In this document: piece by piece, positions 1 through 9,127 of the stretch
Numbering within the stretch: position 1 is the stretch's first letter
How the letters are laid out: the number at the start of each line of letters is the position of its first letter
Virus record (IMG/VR): IMGVR_UViG_3300022668_000040
Span: 1 to 64,000 of that record
Length of the DNA: 64,000 bases
Direction: 5' to 3' (one strand)
Origin: a virus
The notes under the pieces: generated by a model
Told to the model about the DNA's origin: nothing
Seen by the model: the letters and a program-made list of their open reading frames with translations, nothing else
Database searches by the model: none
Program-made: the position numbers and the translations under genes

Positions 1-342
1 CACAAAATTATAGTAATTTTTATCAATCAAAAATATTTAATTTTATTACTATAATTTCAATTTAATATATTCAAGAATACACATAAAACAACAATACTTA
101 TTTTTATTTAGATTTTTTCGGCAATCACTCATAGATTTATAAATCAGTAAAATAAAAATTTTCCGGTAATAACTCAGCAACTGAAGAAAAACTTCTCAAA
201 AATAAAACACACAGAATACCCTCTATTTTCCCTTAAAAGAATATTCCCTATATAATACATCATACATAACAGTGAATAGCTTAAAACACCCTTTACAGCC
301 TTCTATAATATTGCATGTAGATTATAGAGCAGTACAGTATAA

Positions 343-370
343 TAGATTGCAGGCTGTAGATTGTAGGCTG
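343..370. repeat. Tandem 14-bp repeat, two copies
   Basis: TAGATTGCAGGCTG is followed directly by TAGATTGTAGGCTG, 13 of 14 bases identical. It lies in the gene-poor leader and its function is unknown. Confidence 0.7.
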
Positions 371-437
371 CATATTGAATACTGTATTCTTTAAGCGTGA
401 AAGGAATATTAATAGAGAATATTCTTTTGATATATAT

Positions 438-464
438 TCAATACGCTCAATACACTCAATACGT
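438..464. repeat. Tandem 9-bp repeat, three copies
   Basis: Three back-to-back copies of TCAATACnn (TCAATACGC, TCAATACAC, TCAATACGT). Short tandem sites like this can be iterons or protein-binding sites. No replication initiator gene is recognisable in the window to support an origin. Confidence 0.7.
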
Positions 465-550
465 TCTTTAAAGGCTCCCGCTCAGGACTGGCCGCTTTCA
501 CCCGTCACAATACACACATTGTATTAATTTTCTGTATTTTGCCTCATTAT

Positions 551-568
551 TGACACAATATTACTACA
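551..568. repeat. Dispersed 18-bp repeat, copy 1
   Basis: TGACACAATATTACTACA recurs at 671-688 as TGACACAATCGTACTACA (16 of 18 identical, same orientation, exactly 120 bp apart). The preceding T makes TTGACA at 550-555, with CATATT 18 bases downstream, so this copy could also be a promoter. Confidence 0.6.
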
Positions 569-670
569 TCGCGCATATTCAAAATTCCTATTAGGTAGTA
601 AGAGTTTTCATTATCCAATACAATTTCACATCTTGATTTCCCCATTGCAACCCTGGCGATCATTTCTACA

Positions 671-688
671 TGACACAATCGTACTACA
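671..688. repeat. Dispersed 18-bp repeat, copy 2
   Basis: Second copy of the 18-bp element, in direct orientation to 551-568 with two changes in the centre. The conserved flanks TGACACAAT and TACTACA suggest a bound site more than a chance match, but no binding protein can be named. Confidence 0.6.
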
Positions 689-1441
689 AAATATCCAAAG
701 AATTTCTTTGGATAAGAAAATATTAATCACTATACTTTCCAAAGAAATTTTATTATTCCATAAAAATTACTATTAAGAATTTTTTGAAAACATCAAAACG
801 CAGATTACTAGATGATATTGATTATTGTATATAACAAATAAGAATAAACAATATCAAATAGGATAGAATATAAGAAGAATGCACAAGATAAAACAAGACA
901 AGATTCAACACATCTGCACAAAGTGGGTATAAAAGCGGGTACAAATTGCTGTGAGGATATCAAGACAGATAAAAACTACACAATAACAGTATATAGTGTT
1001 CAGCGTATGACTCCCAGGGTAAGAGGCACATTCACAAGACTGAATCTCCCCTCTGTCTGCTCTCGGTTATAGGATCATTGCTGATTGTTACAGCGCATAG
1101 CCTAAGAATAAAAATTTAGCATAAAAATTTAGTCCAAAGATGGCACGGAAAATGTATTGGAAAATAAATTCTGTGCAATATCCAAATAGGCACACAAAAT
1201 GCATAAAAAGTATTGGCAATTATTCCTACAATCTATTAATAACCAATATCATTTTTGGACCCCCTTTCTCAGAAGGGCCGGGGGCACCCTTTTCTCCATA
1301 TCCATTTTTTAGACCCTGTGTGTTATTTTTATGTTCTTATGCTTCACCATATTTTCTATAAAATACCCCGCCCCTATTTACAGCATGCTGAAGTCTAAAA
1401 TTTTTTGGAAAATACGTGTAGTATAATTCTGATTTTTCTTC

Positions 1442-1471
1442 TTGACATGAGTTATCATTATGATTTATAAA
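1442..1471 (+). promoter_or_regulatory. Sigma70-type promoter for the late operon
   Basis: TTGACA at 1442-1447 and TATAAA at 1466-1471 are separated by 18 bases. The first gene of the long rightward operon begins about 50 bases downstream. This is the best consensus promoter before the structural genes. Confidence 0.65.
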
Positions 1472-1519
1472 TGGTAAGAGTATTCACAATCAAATAATAT
1501 TATGTAATTTCCTGTAAAT

Positions 1520-1843
1520 ATGAAGCGCAAAGTATATAAAAAACGCAAAGTGCGTAAAGAAAAATTGAATAATTCACTACGTTTTCCAATAAGAATTTTA
1601 GGTTCCTCTACATCCCTCTCTATTCGTAGAAGCGTAGTAGCACTATGGTTGACTTTAACCACAGAAGATGATGTAAAAACTCCATACAAGGATATAATTT
1701 CTGATTTTATCTATACTTGTATCAATTCTTGGGAGGGACAATCAGCAAAAGGACTATCTGAGTATGTGGCGGAACGAATGTTACAGGATATTTTAGAAAA
1801 AGAAGATTATAAAAGATACCAAAAGATATCTTTGGGAATTTAA
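1520..1843 (+). CDS. Hypothetical basic protein, first gene of late operon
   Basis: A 107-residue protein that I do not recognise. The first 20 residues are highly basic (many Lys and Arg) and the remainder looks like a small helical domain. It sits 50 bases after the proposed late promoter and 15 bases before the small terminase gene, so it probably belongs to the packaging module. No strong Shine-Dalgarno precedes the ATG, so the start is uncertain. A DNA-binding role would fit the basic N-terminus but is inference only. Confidence 0.5.
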   Translation: MKRKVYKKRKVRKEKLNNSLRFPIRILGSSTSLSIRRSVVALWLTLTTEDDVKTPYKDIISDFIYTCINSWEGQSAKGLSEYVAERMLQDILEKEDYKRYQKISLGI

Positions 1844-1858
1844 TTCACTTTTTTTATT

Positions 1859-2491
1859 ATGAAACGTACTTTACGAAGAAAAATTAAGAAAAAAAATTCA
1901 GAATCCAAATCTGAATCACTTAATCTTACTCCAAAACGAAAACGGATAAAGAGATATAAAAAACAGCGGTGTGCGTATATTTTAGAGGATGGCTTACAAT
2001 GTTCATCCTATGCTGTTGGAAAGGGGACTTTATGTAAAAAACATGGTGGAAATCCAATCATAAAAGAAAATTTGGTAAATGAATCTGAAGCAGCCCTTAT
2101 TATTGGGAAACGATCAAAATATAATCCTGAAACGCATCCAATCTTATACATTCATTTTGCTAAAAGAGGATTTTCTGAAGTAGAAATAGCCGCAGAATTC
2201 AAAGTCTCTGTTGAAACTCTTCATAATTGGGCTGAAAGGTATGTTATTTTCAATGAGGCCTATGAAATTGGAAAAGCTCTTCATGAAGCATGGTGGCTTG
2301 AACAAGGAAAGGCAAATTTGGAAAATAGGAGTTTCAATACTGCTTTGTACAAGTTTCTGACCAGTAATAAACTTGGATATTCTGATAAAATGGAATCAAA
2401 AAGCCTCAATATGAATATTCATGGAGTTTTAAAGGTACCGGATAAAGTATCTGAAGAAGAATGGGAATCAGATATTATTGATATTGAATAG
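1859..2491 (+). CDS. terS: Terminase small subunit (putative)
   Basis: A 210-residue protein that probably recognises the packaging site and loads the large terminase. The basic N-terminus is followed by a possible zinc-binding cluster (Cys at about 38 and 48, then CKKH near 59). Next comes a helix-turn-helix around residues 100-125 (GFSEVEIAAEFKVSVETL) and the aromatic region EAWWLEQGK followed by LGYSDK near 175, a pattern typical of phage small terminases. The acidic C-terminus may contact the large subunit. It lies three genes upstream of the large terminase. The HTH and position support the call; the zinc site is an observation without known function here. Confidence 0.7.
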   Translation: MKRTLRRKIKKKNSESKSESLNLTPKRKRIKRYKKQRCAYILEDGLQCSSYAVGKGTLCKKHGGNPIIKENLVNESEAALIIGKRSKYNPETHPILYIHFAKRGFSEVEIAAEFKVSVETLHNWAERYVIFNEAYEIGKALHEAWWLEQGKANLENRSFNTALYKFLTSNKLGYSDKMESKSLNMNIHGVLKVPDKVSEEEWESDIIDIE

Positions 2492-2494
2492 AAT

Positions 2495-4141
2495 ATGAAA
2501 CGATCAAGACCCATAATTAAAAAATTAAAGAATGCTCAAGAAGATTTTGAGTGGTACCCAACCACAAAAGCAATTCTTGCTGTTATTCATAAAGATTTAG
2601 AGAAATTCTATATTCGGGAGTTCTCCTTATTAGATCCTTGCGCAGGAGATGGCCGTGCGCTCACCTCTTTATGTCCTAAAGGAATAAAATATGGAGTGGA
2701 AAAAAGCTCTATATTACGTGAATGCTGGCACAAAGATATTATTCCTATAGGAACAGACTTTTTTGGTACAAATTTAATAAATATAGGGGCCTCAGTAACA
2801 TTTTGCAACCCTCCCTATTCAGAATATTCAGAGTGGGCTTCCAAAATAATTAGAGAAACTGAATCTGAATTACTTTATTTTGTTATTCCTGCTAGATGGA
2901 GGAATAACAAAAATATTAAATTAGCATTAGCGGACAGAAAACTTACGTATAAAGTAATTGGAAAAGCTGATTTTAACACAAATGTAGATTCTGGAGAACG
3001 AAAAGCCAGAGCGGTTGTTGAAATTATTAGATTTGATAATCGAGGATCACATATTAGGCGGCCTGTAGATTATGGGCAATATACTTACAATGCTGATCCT
3101 TCTACAGCGTTTAAATTATGGTATTCTAAAACATTTTCAAGATCTTTTAAAGAATCAAAAGAAGAGCCACCATTCACCGAATCAGTACAGAAGCATGCAA
3201 TTGTTTGTGGAAGTTATATTCAAGCACTTGTGGAACTCTATAATAGAGAAATGCAGCAACTGCATGAATCATTCACCGCAATTAATAATCTTCCCGATAA
3301 TATTTACCAGATATTAGGTCTTTCAAAGAGTAATTTGAGCAAGGTTTTATTGGGAGAGTTAAATAGATTAAAGAAAAAATATTGGTCAGAATTTTTTAAG
3401 CAATATAAACCAATAAAACAAAGGTTGACAAAGAAAAACAGAGTGGATCTGTTAAAAACGCTGCCCATAAGCATAGATTTTACTGAAGAGAATGCTTTAG
3501 CTGTGACTGTTTGGGTATTAAAAAAAGTACAGAGTATGCTTGATTCCCAGGTGATAGATTTGATGGAGGGACTGCTTACAGCCACATCCATCAAACCATA
3601 TAAATCCAATCAAAAAACATTTGATTTGGATGAGTGGAGATTCAATAGTACTTCTTGGCAGGAAAAGCATAGTCATTATGGCATATCTATGGATTATCGA
3701 ATTGTGGTGTGTAGGCCTGAAAATACACTGCAAAAGTCTCATGATCCTTTTAGAACTACATACATAAATAAAATGGCAGAGCACACTCATGATTTTTTAA
3801 ATGATATTATGACAACTGCCAGAAATATGGGTGTATCTGTTAACTTGGAAGAAGATTCTAAAACCAGAAATTGGGAACAACGAAAGCCGGAAGTGTTCAT
3901 GTTGAGTAATGGAAACCCATTTATGGAGGTTCGTGCTCATTTTAATGGAAATTTACATATAAAATTTGATCAAGGATTTTTAAAAATTTTTAATGTGGAA
4001 TTTGGAAGATTAAAAGGGTGGCTAAGACACAAAGAGGATGCTGCATCTGAACTTGGACTTGATGCACATGAGGTAGCTCAATTTTGGAAATCAAATGGTA
4101 ATTTTCGATTGGGTACTTATTTAAAACTATTAATGGTATAG
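2495..4141 (+). CDS. DNA methyltransferase with C-terminal DUF4942-like domain
   Basis: A 548-residue putative N6-adenine methyltransferase. The SAM-binding motif I is DPCAGDGRAL near residue 48, and the catalytic motif IV is NPPYSEYSEW near residue 105. Around residues 380-548 the sequence resembles DUF4942 (including FMEVRAHFNGNLHIKF), a domain often fused to phage methyltransferases. It starts 3 bases after the small terminase stop and may protect phage DNA from host restriction or mark packaging substrates. Target specificity cannot be read from sequence. No restriction partner is visible nearby, so it appears to be an orphan methylase. Confidence 0.8.
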   Translation: MKRSRPIIKKLKNAQEDFEWYPTTKAILAVIHKDLEKFYIREFSLLDPCAGDGRALTSLCPKGIKYGVEKSSILRECWHKDIIPIGTDFFGTNLINIGASVTFCNPPYSEYSEWASKIIRETESELLYFVIPARWRNNKNIKLALADRKLTYKVIGKADFNTNVDSGERKARAVVEIIRFDNRGSHIRRPVDYGQYTYNADPSTAFKLWYSKTFSRSFKESKEEPPFTESVQKHAIVCGSYIQALVELYNREMQQLHESFTAINNLPDNIYQILGLSKSNLSKVLLGELNRLKKKYWSEFFKQYKPIKQRLTKKNRVDLLKTLPISIDFTEENALAVTVWVLKKVQSMLDSQVIDLMEGLLTATSIKPYKSNQKTFDLDEWRFNSTSWQEKHSHYGISMDYRIVVCRPENTLQKSHDPFRTTYINKMAEHTHDFLNDIMTTARNMGVSVNLEEDSKTRNWEQRKPEVFMLSNGNPFMEVRAHFNGNLHIKFDQGFLKIFNVEFGRLKGWLRHKEDAASELGLDAHEVAQFWKSNGNFRLGTYLKLLMV

Positions 4142-4142
4142 T

Positions 4143-4673
4143 ATGACAGTTATAATTGGATTAATAGATAATAATACTATTCTAATGGGCGGAGATTCAG
4201 CAGCCACAAATGGAAGTTATTTGGATATTTTGGACACACAAAAAGTATTCCAGAAAGAAGAATTTTTGTTTGGAGTTGCAGGAGTTCTCAGAGTCGCGCA
4301 AGTATTAGAACATTGTTTTAGAATTCCAAATAGATTAGACCACAAATCTGATATGGGATATCTAGTTTCTGAATTTGTGCCATCTTTTCAAGATGAATTA
4401 TCTACTTATTGGGATATCAACGCAGAGCATAACCAAAATTGGAGTGTTCTCATCGGATATCGAAGCAATCTGTATTGTTTGGAAGGTAATTTTCAAATAA
4501 TAAAGCCCAAAAAAGATTATTATAGCATAGGTTCTGGTTCCGATTGTGCTTTAGGAAGCTTACATTCAACTGAAAAGTTATCATTGTCGGCAAATGATAG
4601 ATTAAACTTGGCATTTGACGCAGCTAGTCAGTTTTATGCCTCTGTCAGTCCTCCTTTTCATATTCTTATGTAA
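4143..4673 (+). CDS. HslV/proteasome-beta-like Ntn hydrolase
   Basis: A 176-residue protein of almost exactly HslV length. After removal of Met1, Thr becomes residue 1. Asp17 (in GGDSAATNG) and Lys33 (in DTQKVF) then fall at the numbers of the catalytic Thr1, Asp17 and Lys33 of proteasome beta subunits and HslV. The FGVAG motif and a GSGSD segment also fit the fold. It sits between the methyltransferase and the terminase genes with no HslU-type ATPase nearby, so it may use a host unfoldase or act alone, perhaps in capsid maturation or cleavage of host proteins. Family assignment is strong; the biological role is inference. Confidence 0.8.
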   Translation: MTVIIGLIDNNTILMGGDSAATNGSYLDILDTQKVFQKEEFLFGVAGVLRVAQVLEHCFRIPNRLDHKSDMGYLVSEFVPSFQDELSTYWDINAEHNQNWSVLIGYRSNLYCLEGNFQIIKPKKDYYSIGSGSDCALGSLHSTEKLSLSANDRLNLAFDAASQFYASVSPPFHILM

Positions 4674-4675
4674 AA

Positions 4676-5113
4676 ATGAACAGAATTCTGAAAAAATATG
4701 GATTAAAAAAATTTCCAAAAATATCTATGCAATCTGTACGTATGCGCAGATATTGGAAAAATAGAACAAAGGAGCAAAAAAAAGAATTTTCTAAGAAATG
4801 CTCAGCTGCAAAGAAAGAAACATACAAAAATAATCCAAAATTAAGGAAAAAACGCGCTGAAGTTTTGAGAAAAACATCCTTGAATTATTGGAAAACAGTA
4901 AGTGAAGAAAAAAGGAAAGAACATATTAAAAAAATGAGTATTGGGATGAAAAAAGCTTGGAAAAATCCAGATCCTTCTTTTGGATCTAGGGTAACGAATA
5001 AAAATAATTTGTTGCGACTTAATGGGAATTTGGAAATTATAGATGGTCTTCCCAGGGTAAATACCTATTCTGGAGTAATCACGGAATCAGATCTGGAACA
5101 ATTAAATGATTAA
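4676..5113 (+). CDS. Basic protein with two NUMOD-like repeats
   Basis: A 145-residue, very basic protein. Two repeats of about 30 residues share the pattern YWKnRTKEQKKEFSKKxS and YWKTVSEEKRKEHIKKMS, each followed by WKNP or YKNNP. These resemble the DNA-binding NUMOD3 motifs of homing endonucleases, but no nuclease domain follows. It overlaps the start of the large terminase by 8 bases, so it is translationally coupled and probably assists packaging or binds DNA. It could be the remnant of a homing endonuclease co-opted by the phage. The repeats are seen directly; the role is not known. Confidence 0.6.
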   Translation: MNRILKKYGLKKFPKISMQSVRMRRYWKNRTKEQKKEFSKKCSAAKKETYKNNPKLRKKRAEVLRKTSLNYWKTVSEEKRKEHIKKMSIGMKKAWKNPDPSFGSRVTNKNNLLRLNGNLEIIDGLPRVNTYSGVITESDLEQLND

Positions 5114-7619
5114 GCCAAAAGTTATATGGGAACCATATCCTGGGGCTCAGGTAAAATTTTTAACATGTCCAGCCTGGGAATGTCTTTTACACGGTAACCG
5201 GGGTGGGGGAAAGGGGTTACTCCCTTCTGAAAAAGTATTAACCCCTAGAGGATGGACAACTGTCGGAGAATTGAAGAAGGGATCGGTAATATCTAACCCT
5301 GATGGATCTTCTCAATCTGTCATTGCCGTATACCATAGGGACAAACAGCAAATGTATGAACTTACATTCTCTGATGGAACAAAAATTGAATGTGATGAAG
5401 ATCATTTGTGGTTTGCTAAAATAGCAAATAGAACTAAAGGCAAAACGGTAAGAAATTATATGCCTTTAGATTTTTACGGATCAATTCATAGAACAGGTGA
5501 TTTGTACGCTCTTCTTAAAAAATATCCTCATAAGCATCCTCTAATACCGTGTAATGATCCTATAAAATATCAACAAAATTGGAAAACTGTGATTAACCCA
5601 TATGTATTGGGATTAATTTTGGGAGATGGATCTATAAAGGATCTTGAAACAAGAATCACAGTATCGGATAAAGAAATAAAAGAAACTTTGGAATTATTGG
5701 GAGCTGTTTCTTATCGTGATAAAAGAAGAAATTATTTATTTTCATGTAAATTTTCTAGGCAGTCGCATATAGCCAAGCAAGTAGATGTTTTGGGGCTCAG
5801 AGGAAAAGATTCTTCTACTAAATTCATTCCTGAAAGAATTTTACGCGGAACAGTAAAGGAACGTAAGGTATGCTTACAAGGGTTAATGGATTCAGACGGT
5901 ACTGTTGATAAAGATGGGAGATGTTCTTTTACTACAATCAGTTCTAGTTTAGCAAAAGATACCAGACAGCTAATCCTTTCTTTGGGAGGGTGGGCTACAA
6001 TTTCTAAAAAAACACCAACTTACACATACGATGGAAAAGTCAAAACAGGGAAATTAGCATACACATTATACATTCAATTTCCTAAAAAATCGGAATTATT
6101 CACATTAAAAAGGAAGAAAGAACGCTGCACATTTGCTGATTATGCACATGGTAGATTGGTTAGAACTATTACATCAATAGTAAAATTAAAAGATAAGAAA
6201 CAAACTATATGTATAGTTGTAAATAATCCAAATAGATTGTTTGTAACTAAAGATTTTTTGGTTACTCATAATACGGATGTACTTATAATGGATTATCTCC
6301 AAGGTGTGGGTAGGGGGTATGGCCCAGATTATAAAGGCCTCCTATTGCGAGAAGCCACAACGGAACTTGGGGATGTTATATCAAAGTGCAAAAAATGGAT
6401 ACCTAAAATATTTCCAACTGCTAAGTACAACAATTCAAAGAAAATTTGGACATTTGAAGATGGGGAAACTTTATGGTTGAATTATGCGAGGGTGCTAGAT
6501 GATTATGAACAGTATCATGGACATGAATATCCGTGGATAGGATGGGAGGAGCTTACAAATCATCCACTACCTGCTGTTTATCTAAAATTAATGTCATGTA
6601 ATCGATCATCTAACCCAAATATTCAAAAAAAATATAGAGCCACATGTAATCCTAGTGGGCCAGGACATCAATGGGTAAAGGAAAGATTCATAGATACTGT
6701 CAAGGCGGGGAAAATTCATAGGGAGATAATGAAGGTAGAATTTCCAGATGAACATGGGGATTTAGTAAAAAAGGAGTTTACGGTCACAAGAACCCACATC
6801 AAAAGTTACTTCTCTGAAAACAAATCGATTCTCAAGGCTGATCCGTTGTATATGGCGAAAATTCATACATTAACAGAAGATAATCCTATGTTGAGAAAGG
6901 CCTGGATCGAAGGATCTTGGGATCTTTTGATAGGGGGATTTTTTACTGATGTTTGGGACCCAAAAATTCATATTATTCCTTGGTTTCCAATTCCAAGATC
7001 ATGGAGGCTATACAGAAGTTTTGATTGGGGATCATCAAAACCTTGGGCTGTTACCTACGGATTCGAGAGTAATGGAGAACAACCTGATGTTGATGGTATT
7101 CCATACATTCCAAAAAATTCTATTATTATTCCAGATGAATTGTACGGGTGGAATGGTACTGCAAATCAGGGAGATCCCTCTCAAGCACTTTCTTCTATAA
7201 TTGCAGATAGGGTACATCGGAAAGATAAACAATTGCTTTTAGAATATGGTGTTAGAGTACATGCAGGACCAGCAGATACTCAAATTTGGGAAGTACGTGA
7301 TGGTAAAAGCATCGCAACTGAATTATCTACTCATGGGTGTAGATGGACAAAGGCACATAAAGGGCCGGGATCAAGGGTGTCAGGTTGGTCTGTTATCCGC
7401 CAAATGCTGGGAGCTGCAAAGAGAAAAGATTTGGAAAACCCTCATTTATACTTTTTTGATTCTGCTGCCCATCATATTCGTACACTTCCTTTAATGCAAA
7501 GAGATTCAACAAACATTGAGGATATAGATACAGATCTTGAAGATCATGCTATGGATTCTTTGAGATACCTATTGACAAGGAAATTGACAAGAATTCAGCA
7601 GAGAAAGGTAGGAATGTAA
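5106..7619 (+). CDS. terL: Terminase large subunit precursor containing an intein
   Basis: An 837-residue precursor. Removing residues 37-389 joins GNRGGGK to TDVLIMDY, restoring a perfect Walker A motif (GxxxxGKT) and giving a 484-residue packaging motor. The Walker B-like WIGWEELTN lies near residue 465. The C-terminal nuclease has the RNase H-type signature SFDWGSSKPWAV near 640, and DLEDHAMDSLRYLL near the end supplies another acidic metal ligand. The gene overlaps its upstream neighbour by 8 bases and its stop overlaps the portal start (TAATG). ATPase activity depends on splicing because the intein splits the nucleotide-binding loop. Confidence 0.92.
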   Translation: MIKPKVIWEPYPGAQVKFLTCPAWECLLHGNRGGGKGLLPSEKVLTPRGWTTVGELKKGSVISNPDGSSQSVIAVYHRDKQQMYELTFSDGTKIECDEDHLWFAKIANRTKGKTVRNYMPLDFYGSIHRTGDLYALLKKYPHKHPLIPCNDPIKYQQNWKTVINPYVLGLILGDGSIKDLETRITVSDKEIKETLELLGAVSYRDKRRNYLFSCKFSRQSHIAKQVDVLGLRGKDSSTKFIPERILRGTVKERKVCLQGLMDSDGTVDKDGRCSFTTISSSLAKDTRQLILSLGGWATISKKTPTYTYDGKVKTGKLAYTLYIQFPKKSELFTLKRKKERCTFADYAHGRLVRTITSIVKLKDKKQTICIVVNNPNRLFVTKDFLVTHNTDVLIMDYLQGVGRGYGPDYKGLLLREATTELGDVISKCKKWIPKIFPTAKYNNSKKIWTFEDGETLWLNYARVLDDYEQYHGHEYPWIGWEELTNHPLPAVYLKLMSCNRSSNPNIQKKYRATCNPSGPGHQWVKERFIDTVKAGKIHREIMKVEFPDEHGDLVKKEFTVTRTHIKSYFSENKSILKADPLYMAKIHTLTEDNPMLRKAWIEGSWDLLIGGFFTDVWDPKIHIIPWFPIPRSWRLYRSFDWGSSKPWAVTYGFESNGEQPDVDGIPYIPKNSIIIPDELYGWNGTANQGDPSQALSSIIADRVHRKDKQLLLEYGVRVHAGPADTQIWEVRDGKSIATELSTHGCRWTKAHKGPGSRVSGWSVIRQMLGAAKRKDLENPHLYFFDSAAHHIRTLPLMQRDSTNIEDIDTDLEDHAMDSLRYLLTRKLTRIQQRKVGM
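5214..6272 (+). mobile_element. Class 3 intein with LAGLIDADG endonuclease domain in terL
   Basis: Precursor residues 37-389 (353 aa). The N-terminal residue is Gly, not the usual Cys or Ser. The class 3 signature is complete: Trp102 in block B (DHLWF), Cys369 in block F (TICIVV) and Thr387 in block G (VTHN). Asn389 ends the intein and Thr390 is the first C-extein residue. Two dodecapeptide motifs, LGLILGDGS near 168 and LQGLMDSDGTV near 257, indicate a LAGLIDADG homing endonuclease, so the element is potentially mobile. Insertion exactly inside the Walker A loop of TerL is a typical conserved-site choice. Confidence 0.9.
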
Positions 7620-9112
7620 TGGGAGAATATGTAAAGAAGAATTCGGCTAGCACAAAACATCCTGATTATACTAAAAATGAGAAAGCTTGGGTACGAATTA
7701 GGGATTGCGTGTTAGGAGAAGATGCTATTAAGGCAAAAACTGAGGTTTATTTGCCTAGACCTAAAGGAATGTCTGGGATATATGCTGATGCGTATGATGC
7801 ATATTTGGAACGAGCACATTTTTCTTTGGTAACTTCTTATGCTCTATCTGGTGCCCTTGGTGTGGTGATTTCCAAGTTACCTGAATTTAATGTGCCATCA
7901 GAATTAGAATATATTCTAAAAGATGCTACGAAAGATGGACGGCCTATTCAGCAGTTATTTTTAGATATTATTATCGAAATATTCCAAACAGGAAGGGTGC
8001 CGCTGTTGGTAGATGTAGCTGAAGATAAGAATGAATTTAGGTTTGTGCAGTATAAAGCTGAAGATTTTATAAATTGGAAAACATCCATTTTAAAATCTGA
8101 AAAAAGTTTGACTTTGGGAGTTCTTAAAGAGCAAATTCCTGATTCTGATGATATATTTTCTCACAGTGTTCAAGACATTTATCGGGTTCTTTCTTTAGAT
8201 GAAAATGGAAACTATGTTTCCAGAGTATTTGGGGATAAAGAGGAGTATGTAGATATGAGGACCGCACCTTTATTTTTGGGAGATCCTTGTGAAGAAATTC
8301 CTTTAATTGTAGCAGGATCAATAAGCAATAGTTTTGATATTCAACCTATTCCATTAATAGCAGTAGCTAATTGTGCTATTCAAATATATAGAAAGGAAGC
8401 TGATCTTGCAAATTCAGAGTTCCTTTCTTGTAATCCTACTTTGGTAATAACAGGAGCATCAAATGATGATGATATTCCAACGGTTGTGGGGTCATCTGTA
8501 CTTTTTGTTGTTCCAAATGAGGCTTCCAGAGTTTTTTATACTACTACAGATACAGCAGCACTGACCCATGTCAAGGAGCACATAGATAGTCTGTATGAGG
8601 AAGCTATTAGGCATGGTGTAGCTATTCTGGATTCCAGAAAAGGTGTGGAGGCCGCAGAAGCATTGAGGATTAGACAAGCTACTCAATCAGCGTCAGTATA
8701 TTCTATTTATTTAGCGGCATTAAATGCTATCAAACAAGGCCTTGTATTAATGTGTAAGTGGGGTGGGTACGATGAGGATAAAATAGTTTTGGATGCTCCA
8801 GCCTCATTATCTCATGGAATTCCAGATTCGGCAGTTATCAAAGCTGTGAATGAGGGTTTTGGACAAGGAGTAGTTCCACTTACAGTAATTCATAGATATT
8901 TGGTAGCATCAGGATTACTGGAACAAACAGTAGGTTTTGAAGATTATGTTCAAATGTTAAATGATGATAAAGATGTAAGATCATTATTGCAGGATGATAA
9001 TTCAGGAGAAAATACTTCTGAAAATAATAATAACAAGAAAGCACCTTCTGAACAGATAAAAGTGTCTGATAAATCTGTAAAGGAATCAGAAGGAACTGAA
9101 GATCAACTTTAA
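7619..9112 (+). CDS. Portal protein, DUF4055-like
   Basis: A 497-residue protein that should form the dodecameric DNA gate of the capsid. The N-terminal pattern (KHPDY, then WVRIRDCVLGEDAIKAK, YLPRP and AYLERAHF) matches the DUF4055 family of phage portal-type proteins. Its position, sharing one base with the large terminase stop and followed by scaffold and coat genes, supports this. The C-terminal 40 residues are rich in Asn, Lys, Glu and Ser and look disordered. Confidence 0.8.
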   Translation: MGEYVKKNSASTKHPDYTKNEKAWVRIRDCVLGEDAIKAKTEVYLPRPKGMSGIYADAYDAYLERAHFSLVTSYALSGALGVVISKLPEFNVPSELEYILKDATKDGRPIQQLFLDIIIEIFQTGRVPLLVDVAEDKNEFRFVQYKAEDFINWKTSILKSEKSLTLGVLKEQIPDSDDIFSHSVQDIYRVLSLDENGNYVSRVFGDKEEYVDMRTAPLFLGDPCEEIPLIVAGSISNSFDIQPIPLIAVANCAIQIYRKEADLANSEFLSCNPTLVITGASNDDDIPTVVGSSVLFVVPNEASRVFYTTTDTAALTHVKEHIDSLYEEAIRHGVAILDSRKGVEAAEALRIRQATQSASVYSIYLAALNAIKQGLVLMCKWGGYDEDKIVLDAPASLSHGIPDSAVIKAVNEGFGQGVVPLTVIHRYLVASGLLEQTVGFEDYVQMLNDDKDVRSLLQDDNSGENTSENNNNKKAPSEQIKVSDKSVKESEGTEDQL

Positions 9113-9127
9113 TAAAAGGAAAGTATA

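Larger units (their letters stand above)
1..1441. other. AT-rich gene-poor region with short repeats
   Basis: No convincing gene was found in this stretch. The only sizeable open frame (1140-1361, plus strand) has an odd composition and no ribosome binding site. The region is very AT-rich and carries several short repeats, listed separately, plus two GAATATTC palindromes near 239 and 416. A GC-rich island at about 1259-1295 can fold (CCCTT/AAGGG inside CCCCC/GGGGG). It lies directly upstream of the late operon, so it may hold promoters, an origin or a module boundary. That role is inference. Confidence 0.5.

Noticed and set aside
1140-1361. 73-residue open frame in the left gene-poor region
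   Set aside because: No ribosome site, unusual composition (many Phe, Pro, Tyr) and a foldable GC-rich island inside it argue against coding.
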